From contig NC_045146.1 in NCBI RefSeq assembly GCF_008831285.2, positions 1,824,001-1,888,000 on the forward strand: 64,000 bases of DNA, in the 5' to 3' direction. Positions 1 through 10,900 of this stretch are shown here, in pieces. Both the position numbers and the translations under genes were made by a program. Below the pieces are notes generated by a model. It saw only the letters and a program-made list of their open reading frames with translations, had not been told where the DNA came from and did no database searches. This stretch comes from Nymphaea colorata. Taxonomy: Eukaryota; Streptophyta; Magnoliopsida; Nymphaeales; Nymphaeaceae. How positions within the stretch are numbered: the stretch's first letter is position 1; each line of letters begins with the position of its first letter.

Positions 1-89
1 AAGGTTTCCCATGGGTCATATGCATTTTTAGAAGCGTTTGGTTGTGTTCTATGATATGTTTTAAGTTTAACGTTTGATTTTGTTGACAG

Positions 90-562
90 CACAAATGCTA
101 TATAGTAGCAACTTGTGATAGGGATCTAAAGCGTAGGATACGCAAGGTAAATGTGAACTCCTTTACAAATTTCAATATGTTAATCTTCCGTTACTGAAAA
201 CTCTTGAATGAAGTAAATCCTAAAAAGCCACAAATCCCAATTGGTGGATTGGATTTGGATATATATTTCAAATATAAGCTGCTTGCAAATAGCTAGCACA
301 GACAGGAACCTATAACAAGTCGATACAGCACCCTGGCTTCAGCATGGTCTACTATGACTTGTGTTTTTGTTCCGATGACAGATCCCTGGAGTTCCTATCA
401 TGTACATTACACAGCACAAGTATTCAATTGAACGCCTGCCAGAGGCAACATTAGGGGGAGGTAGGCCACAGTTGTTGGTTATATTACATGCCCTGGATTG
501 AAGTTTTTGACTATGCTGATCTACAACGTGTTTTTGCTTACTTCTCAGCACCACGCATATGA
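90..562 (+). CDS. FCF1: FCF1 rRNA-processing protein, last three exons (5' part outside window)
   Basis: Three coding exons fit together in phase: 90-146, 382-460 and 549-562 (stop TGA at 560-562). Each is bounded by AG acceptors and GT donors. They read ...HKCYIVATCDRDLKRRIRK, then IPGVPIMYITQHKYSIERLP..., then the terminal APRI, which is the conserved C-terminus of FCF1. FCF1 is a PIN-domain component of the nucleolar small-subunit processome, needed for early cleavages of pre-18S rRNA. The CDRDLKRRIRK stretch belongs to the end of the PIN domain. The gene starts left of the window, so its N-terminus and catalytic acidic residues cannot be checked. The exons are short and no long open frame covers them, so a simple ORF scan misses them. 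The identification rests on remembered family sequence. UTP23, a relative, fits less well at the GGAP(R) ending. Confidence 0.87.
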
Positions 563-2960
563 GTTGGATGATCCGATGGCTACTCGAAGGATTCGGCACG
601 GTTCTGCACATCAAGTGCTTGTGTTCTCAACAATCTTGGCCTAGTGGGTGCCCCGTGTCCCTGGTTTAAATGGACCTGCTTTGTGGTTAGGTCACTTAAC
701 CACAACACCTAGTTGTAACCTTGTGCTGAATCATAAACTGTGCTGGATCGCAGCATCACAATTTTGTTACATATTGAACTCTTAACCATTGTTTTTTTTT
801 TTGACATGTTCTTTGCTTGTTCCATCTCATTTGAACTGCTTCTCAACAGTTTTGGCTGTCTTGGTGACTTCATGGTTCCTACTTCCTACTGGTTAATGTT
901 TTCTTTTTAGTAGATATTATCAGTTAGCTCAAGAATAAATTATGTTGGAGGCCATGTGAAATTGTTTCGACCATTGTAGATCCATTCTCCCACTACCGTA
1001 TATTGGTAGGTCCAATTTTCCGTGTCCATTAGATGCATGCATGGTTTACCGAGACGGAAATAAAATCCAGTCCATCCACAGGACAGGTAGACTGCTGTTT
1101 TCGAAGTGAAAAGTTTCCAAATATGTGAACTGTGCATGTTCTAGTAACGTGCAAGTTTTTCCTTAAAACGTATGCATTTTCAACACCCATTTGGTTGTGT
1201 CATTTAGACACCATCCATGCGTGAACTTTTACATTTGAAGCATACTGCATAATTTTTATCAGATGGAAGCGCATCGGAAACATTTATAGTCAGTGAACAT
1301 TTCATCCGAGGTTTGAGTGCACGAATTTTTCAAGTCTCACTCATGGAAATTCTATGCTTCCGATCTGAGCTGCCCATCTTCAAATTGGAAATGTCGGGTA
1401 TTCTCCAGGCCAGTGAATTAAATATTTTACTTTTTGAGGCATGATGGAGGTAAAGGGAGATTTTCACAGAAGGGCACTTACCTGTTGGTTAAGTAGGGAA
1501 AACAATACCGAATTTCAGGAAGTCTCTTTTTTATTCAAGCGGCTAAATGTACGATAACTTCAAACATGAGCATCTTCTTACCTCTGCTAAAGCGAGCGAT
1601 GTTTCTATTTCTAGACTTGTAACATATGCATTAAAAAGGTAAAAAAATTGCACAAGTCACAGAAATAAGTTTTTGAGCATAAGAATTTCCTGCTTTTGGG
1701 TTTTCAAGGAGAACAGAGAATCCCTAGAAGAAAATCCCTGTCGCCTTAACATTTTAGAAAAGATATTATCTTGTAACAGAAGGGCTCTTGGACATGGGGA
1801 GGTCATGAAGCAAAATCAACATGAAACCTTTTCCTCGTGTTCCTGATTGTGTCAATGATATTTTTTGTCATGTTCATATCAGTAGGAGAAAAGCTGGTTC
1901 TCAAGGCTGTTCGCTTCTTTTTGAAGTTCTCAAAACCATAGTAGCATGGGATTGGAGAATGGAGCTCATTCCAAGTGAATACTATGAAAGATTAGGCTTT
2001 TAGGCTCGAATTTTTGTTCTCTGTACATAAATTTTCAATTCTCTCTAATAATGGTAAGGGGATATCCCCTAGCAGCCCTTTCCTGTTTTGTGCTTAAGAT
2101 TTCTGATACCGGATGCAGGTTTGAGTTGTTTAAGATCCATCACCTGTGCTTAAAACGCTCTGATGTTAGTTAGACTGATTTTGAATCTTCAGATTTAAGA
2201 TCATATTCCGAGATATTAGAAGAACATTACACTGAAGGAGAAGTCTATATTAGAAGGGAGGAAGTCAATATTAGGTTCGTCTCTGGAAGTAAGTGAGGTG
2301 TGTGTATTGGCATGATCTGACATGCATCTCTCTAATGTCAGCTGGCCTAATCAGATGAAAAAAGGAGAACACATTAGGAAAATCGAAAATTTCAATATAT
2401 GGTTCTAAAGTTTGGTCTTTATTGATGCGCTAAATTTGATGAGAATTCAAATTTTTATGCAAATTTATCCAGAAATATGAACCATTTGCATTCCACAAGA
2501 AGCATAGTTTAAAATTAACCATGTAATTGTTCTTACTCTTCTCTTTTTAATCCTAACTATTGCTAACACGTTCCTAAAATACATGTGCCAAAGGCATCAT
2601 ATTCTTGTTCTAAGAAGTATTGTGTGATGATGAATTTGGAATATTGTTCTTAAATGGAACGTTAAATGCGATTTATAACCATATCGTGTTTCCTGAAGCA
2701 AGAATATAATGTATTTGGGACATTTTTTTCACGAACCCAATGTTCTTCCTGTCAAATATCTTTTAATAAAGGATATCTGAGCCGACAAATGAACCGAGAG
2801 ATCAGACTTGACTTGGTTTATTTCGAATCAGAACGTATGAATGGGCAATTCTAAAAACAAGCCAAGCCTTAACTCAACCATAATTATCTATCTGAATCAA
2901 AGTCGCTCGTTTTATGAAGCAAACTGACTGATTTTTATAATGTTCCATTTTAATGTGTGC

Positions 2961-2998
<38 letters not shown>

Positions 2999-4928
2999 TA
3001 GAACATATGTATGCATCATAATTGACTAAAACAATTTTTTTTCCATGTTTCTTTTTCTCTTCCACATACAAATATACCAAGAAAGGTAAGCTACTATGCA
3101 TATTGAATGACTCAAGATATTCTTATTGTAACTACTCTATTTGAAATGCTTGGGAAACCATCTGCTCCTTGGGAAAAGGCAGTAGAAATAAAAGTCGGCA
3201 CGAGGTGCAGCATGCATTTATCCACCGTTCTGGTACTGCATGATCATTTCACCTATTCTCTTCTCTTTTTCCACAAATCCAACTAAATAAATGTGTGTCA
3301 AATATGTTATGTATTAAAAAACATTAACTACAAAGATCCAATGCATAAATTTATTCTATAAAGGGAAGTTTGATAATCTGGGGTTTGATATCATCAGGAT
3401 TTGAAAACAGTGAATTTATTAATTTTACCATATGTCTTTTGTCATATCAGCAAAAAAAAAAAAGGATGCCATGTCATATTCACATCATATCCATGGATTT
3501 CAAATATAAAATAATCAAACTCCCCCTGATTAATTGTTGTAGCTCCATAAAATTATCTTCGAATGTCATATTTTAATGATATTTGTTTGTTCCAGCACTT
3601 TTTCAAATTCTCCAAGATCCGTCTTTGCTATTAAATTTTTGAGAATATATAATTCAGAAATAATGAATGGCACCGACAGCTTGCCACACCTCCTATTAAA
3701 AGACTGGATGTATAAATCAGATGAGATTAAATTTGCTTTCTTTTATTGTCAACCCAAGAAAATGAGAAGAGTTTAGTCTAAATGAGAGAGAAGCATGACT
3801 GCTCGGTTGATTTTGACAACCACTAAAGGCTGCTTTTCTTATCCTTGTTTTGAAGCGACAAATCCATAAAAAATTAAAAATGCAAAGTTCTTTGAGCGTA
3901 CCTTTTGTGAAAACTTTACACACTTATGCATAAAGCTGTCAAAACTGTAAAAGTTTTAGGCTGTGTTTTGAATGGCAAGTTTAAAAGGCATCGTTTTACA
4001 AAAATCATTTTTTAATAAAAATTAGTTTTTAATTATGTGTCAAAACATTAGTTTTTGTATGTGGATGACATATCCCAAACCAATGTTTTCTTTTGAAAGA
4101 TTTCGTTATTCACTTTCTTTTTCAAAACACTGTTTTGTCGAAATTGGGTTTTTTTTTTCACAAAATCAAATGTTTTTTCAGTTTGATAATGGATTTCATC
4201 GGAGCTCAGCCATCAACCTTTTTTTTTTTTTACAAAAAGTTTTTGTCCATAGCAAATTGAAATATTTCTATGGTTGAAGAAATATGTGACACTATCAAAC
4301 GCTCTCCATTTTGACAAACTGATTTAAATGATACAGAAGAAGAGGCGAAAGCCATCTTATTTTTTAGATTCGATTGTTTTGGAATTTTAGCGATGTTATA
4401 AAACCTTTAACTTGAGTGTCATGCATACTTTGCAGTTCAGGAAAATAAACACACAAAAAAATCAAACTAAAAACATTATTGTTAATGTGTTTCTGACCAA
4501 CTATACTACACCACTCGAAACGAGCTGACAAATCGGCTGAGTTCTTAAAAACGGAAATGATTGTAAGCAATTTTTTTGTTTCCTCTAGTGTTTGCATTGG
4601 CGAGTCGACTTGAGATGTCCGATACGATCGAAAGCTTCTCGACCGATTCGATTATCAAGATTCGAAAGGGGAACCGGTTAAAGAATCCTAACGTTAAAAA
4701 GAATCAAAAAAGGAAAAAAAGAAATTCGAGAGATACAGAAAAGCCATGGGGATTCGCCTCCTCTTCCGCAGATCCTCGCCGTCCGTGTCATTCCATCTCG
4801 CGGAAAATGGACAGCCGGGATTGCTCCCTCGGCCCCTGCCCCACCTATTTGAATTCAAAAGGTTCTAACGTTACACCGAACCCCAAAACGTCTCTCTTTC
4901 TCTCCAGAGGTTTTGCAGGGAACTGGCA
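563..4928. other. FCF1 3' UTR and AT-rich intergenic region upstream of the kinesin
   Basis: No gene is recognised here. An AATAAA at 934-939 could serve as the FCF1 polyadenylation signal. Short frames, such as 1821-2003 on + (60 aa), have no recognisable homology and no supporting splice context. An (AT)n tract lies at 2963-2996. The last 350 bases before 4929 are less AT-rich and probably contain the kinesin promoter and 5' UTR, but I see no clear TATA box. Confidence 0.5.
2963..2996. repeat. (AT)17 microsatellite
   Basis: Uninterrupted AT dinucleotide tract of 34 bases in intergenic DNA. Confidence 0.95.
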
Positions 4929-7900
4929 ATGGAGGTCCCCTGCATCAGGGAAACTGTAGAAACCCTCAGCGACTCTCATCGGGCGTCAAGGAGGGCGGAG
5001 GAATCCGGTTCTCTCTCTCTCTCTATCTCTCTGTGATCGATTCTTTGCAATCAATACAATGGGTAGGGGAAGAATTAGGACTACAGGTATCTTCGTATCT
5101 GATTCTTGCCATTGTCTTGCAGCCGCGAGGAGATTCCAGGCAGCAGCGTGGCTCCGGAGCACGCTTGGAGAGTCGTTGAAACTTTCTCCGCAGCCGTCTG
5201 AGGAGGAGTTCCTCTCTTGTCTGAGAAATGGACTGGTCCTGTGCAATGCCATCAACAAGATCAAGCCAGGAGCTGTTCCTAAGGTTCTTGATTAGAGCCT
5301 CTTCATTTTTTCATCTATTTCTTTTTCTTTCCTGCTTTGTCGATATGTGATGAAAATTGTAAGTTATTGGTAAATGTTATTATGTTAGTGTTGCACTATT
5401 TGATTCCTCTTATTCTGATTTGTCGATATTGATTGGGTCTTGCTACAATTTAGTCGTTTGCATGGTTTTGTTTACAACGTCGGTTGGATTTCTGATACGA
5501 TGTTCTGTATTTGTGGGAACATGTCAGGTTGTGGAGAGTCACTCTGCTTCGATTCTGTCGGAATGTGAGAAATCACCACTGCCAGCTTATCAGTACTTTG
5601 AGAACGTGAGGAATTTTACAAAAGCTGTTGAGGAAATGAAGTTACCTGCTTTTGAAGCATCAGTTCTTGAAAGGGTATAACAATTTTTTTCTCCACGTAC
5701 ATCTTCATTCATATGCTGCAATAGGCTCGTATTTATGTCTGTTTGGTATGCTTGATCAGGGCATGCTGGAACCCGTAGGATCCACGGGGAAGATTGTTGA
5801 CTGTATCCTGGCTCTTAAGTCATACCATGAATGGATAAAGAGTGGGAGCAGCGGCTCATGGAAGTATACTGGAACTGGGCGGTCGCCAATGGTGTCACAT
5901 TCCAGTGGAAGAAATCGTACCGACGTGAGTAGTTCGGAGTTCACACTTGCTTGTAGAAGATTGGACTTGTCATCTTCAAGTGACAAGCATAAAAGCCAAG
6001 ATGAGAAGAGCCCACCGAGTGGTCAAGGTACTTGCTATCTAAGCTTTGGGCAAATTGTCTCTTCATTTTTTTGGTCTAATTTTCAGGATAACAGAAAGTG
6101 CTCCGTTTGTGCAGATTCGAGCAATGTCAATTTAATTCTAAAACAAGTTGCTGAGTCACTGTTTGCTGCAAAAGAAAATGTTGACCAGAGGTGTCTTGAT
6201 TCAAGGCTTCTTGCCAATACTGTAAGAATTATATTTGAGCTAAAGCTATGTTATCATCCTTAATGACAGTGAAAGAACCTGATGGTGTATGTTTTGGGAT
6301 AGCTGCTTGCCTTGATGAAGTGTTTTATGATGAATGGTTTCTTGTCTTTCTTGCAGGATATTGGCAGGTTGATAATTCAATTGATCTCCAATCACCTACT
6401 AAAGAAAAAACCAAATAGTTTTCCCCATGTGAGTGAAGCAAATTGGTGCTGTACTAAGCAATCTGAATAGTTTGTCATTTCCTCGTTTCTTTCAAGATGA
6501 TAAAGTGCTTCTCTAGCGAAATGGACTAAATAATAAAAATCTTAAATATGTGAAAGCAAGGGATTTTTGAATTGATAGAAAAGAAGCCCGCAATGCTAAA
6601 TATTTAGTTGGGAATTACATCCTTCGTTGACTTTCTGTAAATTTGAGGTAGAAAGAAGATGGATTCGCTGCCTTACGTAAGATTGTGTCTCCAGAAAAAT
6701 AATCTAACTCCAGGTTTAGTCAAAGTGCAGCAAGTTCAGCACACATTATGACATATTGCTAACGATCACGAAACAGTTGAAAGAATTGTTCACCATTGAA
6801 ACAACAAATGCCAATAAGTTTGGAATTCAACTGTCAAACTGCATCTGTTATGGCTCAACATGTAATGTCATCTTTGTTTAAATAATGGTAACGTTGTCAT
6901 AATGCATGTTATTCAAAACGTTGTGCGTGAGGAAGAAACGAATGCAAACGCAGCCTATTTTCTTTTGGCGTTGTTATTAGGAACCGGAATAGAACGTGGC
7001 ATACTTTCAGAAGTCAGAAAATGTGAAGAATATATTTTTCCTGTTACTTCTTTGTTGTTCACCTACTTTTTATGACACTTGTTTCTTTCTTTATAGCTGG
7101 AGGCATTTCTTAAAGAACATTTGAAGTACGGAGAGAACTTAACTACAGGTTCAAATAGCAGTACGCCAAGTTCTTTGCCTTCAGAAGAAAAATACAAGGT
7201 GCACGCTGCTCTTGAATTTCTTTACCTCGAAAATTTCAACCTTAAATTATCAAGGAGAAATCATGAAGATTCTTTTTAGTAAAGAATAAGTTGTTGAACT
7301 TTCTGCATTGTTGATGAGAAATGCAATCAATTACCATGTTGGATAATGTAAGGCAGGTGGTTTTACTTCAGTGGAACAGTAACTATCTTTTGATCCTCAG
7401 GAACTTTTTTTTTTTCATTTTCTAATATAACGAAAATTTGGAGCACATACTGACTCATATATTTAATTGACCATGATGACAACTTTGGTTATCCAAATAT
7501 GAAGATTATAAAAAGGGAAATAGAAACATGATGCATCTTAGAAGGTGGAAATACGCACTTGATTATTTTATACGCATATGAGAATAGAACTAGAAAAAAT
7601 TGGGCATGTATTAGGAAAAACAGACTAGAGAACAAATGGAATGTTTGAAAATGGTGTTGAATATCACTAAATGGATTGAGATAGTGACTGATAATGACCA
7701 CTGTCACAAAACAGGAAAACAAAGAGGAAAATGATAAAAGGAAAAGTTGTGATGCTTTTGAAAACATCAAAATGAAAAAATTAGTTTTATGGTGGTTTTA
7801 TTTTGTTTTCCACTACCAATATTTTGCATATCATCGAATATTTTGAATTTTGAATTTTGAATCGATATTTTCGTAAGAAATTTAGTAGAGAACTCAAATT

Positions 7901-10900
7901 TTCATATTTTTCTGTGATTTCCTGAATTTTTTCTGCCAAAAACCTCGTCGATAAAAGCTTGAGAATGATATTGCTGACAGTGATTGTCATTATTTTGAAG
8001 CCAGATGATGATATCAGGAAAATAGCTCTATATTTTTAGAATATCACCGAACTTGAAAATAACAAAACATGATTATGATGTCATCTTATTTTGGTATTTT
8101 TCTAAGACTTTCTAAAAATCCCTTTTCCATACTATGCATGAGTGCGCCTTTTCGCTTATCATATGTTATTTTTGTTTATGTTTTATTCCCAACTGTTTTT
8201 ATACTTATAATTTTTTCAATAAATAGTAGAAAATCATATTGGCCTGACCGATACTGGTCGACACATGCTTTACGACATTGATTGCTATAGGCTTTTCATT
8301 CTTCTCTTCAAGTAAAAACAAAGTTACGGTCATTGATATTATCCTGGTTCCAGTCCTGAAGAGGGAAAGCTGCTTTACAAAATTTGGTTATAACATTTTA
8401 AAACCAATCCCCTAAAGAAGGGAAGCTCATTATATAGCTGATGAAAAGCTTATTCAACAAATAGTGAAATATGTTTCCCTTTTTTTTTTTTGGTGGTGCT
8501 CTCATGTCCCTGAAGGAAAGGGCTCTGTGTTAAAAAGTGATTCAGAAGCTTTTTCACAGATATAAGGATGCAACCTTCTATTTCATTTGCCGATAGACGT
8601 TCTACCAACAGTCTGTAACTTGTGGGACGCATTGGATATGAAGCTTTTTTTCTTATGGGAATAATTGGTTCTTTGTTTCCAGGGTTGTCGATCATGTGTA
8701 GCGAAGGGAAAATGCACACATTTATTTCTTGTGGAGGCACAGGAGGAGGAAATCAAAGTGAGCATCTTTTGAATTAGGAACTCCGCTTTTTTTGTTGCTT
8801 TCACCACTGTGTTCATATAACTGCATCAGGACTTGTACGTGTGTCTGGTGCATGCATAGAAGTTAATTGAAGCAAACTGTTTATGATGTTCTTCCTTTTT
8901 AGGCATTGAGGTCCCTAATGCGCGAGACACAGACGGAGTTCAATGCTTGGCAGTCTCAATTGCGGATGGACTTGATGCAATTGGGTGAGCAGTAGCCCTT
9001 TATGCAGATGACTAAAATAATCATGTGATACTTATATGTGGGATACTGTATTTTATATTTTAGCCACTTTGTAGTGATATTTTTTACTTCAGTTCCTGCA
9101 TGTATTTGTCTAATTGTAGGCGACCATAATGAAAAGAATACACTTGCTTTGCTATCCATTACCTTCAGTAACGTGATACTTTAGGACCACTCCTTTGTCT
9201 GGTGGGCTAGAGAGTGCTGATAATGGTTATATATTTATCCCTTAATATATTATTAACTGATTGTACAGACTGGAGATTATGTTAATATGCTGAAGTTGAA
9301 ACCATCATTGGTGCAACTATAGAGACATTTTGAAGCTTAAGACCTGTCAAGTTGAAAATATTCTGTCAACTGGCATTTTCCTTGCTGAAATGAGTTGTAT
9401 GATGATGTTCCAGATAAGCCAATGTTCCTCTTAGCTATGTTGTTAAGGCATTGCCTAGGTGACGCCTAGGCGTGGACTAGGCACCAGTCCACACCCGTCG
9501 CCTAAGCCCATCACTTAGGCAATGGATTTGGTGCTGGCGCCTAGGTGCCAGAATAGTCCTTGGGAAGGTAAATGCCTGTGCTTTTATATAATGTATTATG
9601 TACAATCTGTTATAATGTATAATATATGTACAATCTGAATTAATTTATATTCACATATTGTATTTTTAATGTGTTGTATATGTACATTAATGTGTTGTAT
9701 GTGTATATTAGTTCAATCTGAAGCAATTTGTAAGTGGGTCCATTTGCAGTTGAATCTGTTGAATGTATATTATATGTTATATGTACAATCTGTTGTAAAC
9801 TTGTAATGCATATTCCATGTACTGATTTGATACGATTTTTGTCTGAAATGATTCAAATGAAGTAGTCTATAAGGTCTATAACTGAAATAGTCTATAAGAA
9901 TTGCAAGCATTGTGTCCAGTATGTAAGCAAGAATGACGTGTCTTCTTTTGTGTATAAAACTAAGGCATCAGCTAGAACAGAAGTAGCATAGCTTTCCAGT
10001 ATGTAAACAAGCTGGAAAAGTACTCTTAATCTGTCATGTAAACAAGAACAGAACAGCTTTTCATGTTTTACTTTTTGGCTTCACTTACAAAGTGTAATCA
10101 TTCAATTAGAATTAGAACAGAACAGAACAGTTTTTCAAATTTTACTTAGAATAGCCTCTTACAGTTCAGTCAGTAAGCACATAATTTTATTATGTAATTA
10201 AACATAACTAAAAAAAAAAGGTCATGTTTTTTGCCTAGAGGTGTGGCTAGTCCCACCTGCCTGGGTGCCTTGACAATATAGCCACTCAGAACTTGATACG
10301 TACAATTGCTATTTGTACTGCCGTATATTCCTGTTTAAATGATGATGCTGAAAGAGATTAATGCAGATTTTTATTTGCTTCTGATGATAGTTTTTTTTCC
10401 TCTTGCAAGCAGTCTTTTGACTCTGCAGTAATACATGTGACACGAGCCATTTGAGATTCAATATTTTGTTTCCTCATGTGGTTCTTTGCTTTTCGAATAT
10501 TGATATGCAAAAGACATAGTTACTTATTTGAGTCATTCTAGTTTAATTACATCTTTTCATGTTCAACTCACATTGTCACCTCTTTGGCATCCTCTGTAGG
10601 AAATGAGGTTCAGGGGCTTTCCACTGCTGCGCTTGGTTACCAGCGTGTTGTAAAGGAAAACAGAAACCTGTACAATATGCTCCAGGATCTTAAAGGTTGG
10701 CTCTTTGCTCTACTTCCACTCTTATAAAATAATATAAAAGAAGGTAAGTTTCTGAACAACGTTTCAATTTCAGGGAATATACGAGTTTATTGCAGAATTA
10801 GGCCTTTGCTTGAAGCTGGCTATTCAACAGTTGATTTCATTGGAGAAGATGGGTCTCTGACAATTTTGAATCCTCTAAAGCAGCAGAAGGATCAACCAAA

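Noticed and set aside
1821-2003. 60-aa open frame between FCF1 and the kinesin
   Set aside because: Short, no recognised homology and no supporting splice or promoter context.
4576-4959. 127-aa open frame just upstream of and overlapping the kinesin start
   Set aside because: The kinesin N-terminus from 4929 in another frame splices cleanly into the CH domain. This frame has no known motif and lies in the probable 5' UTR.
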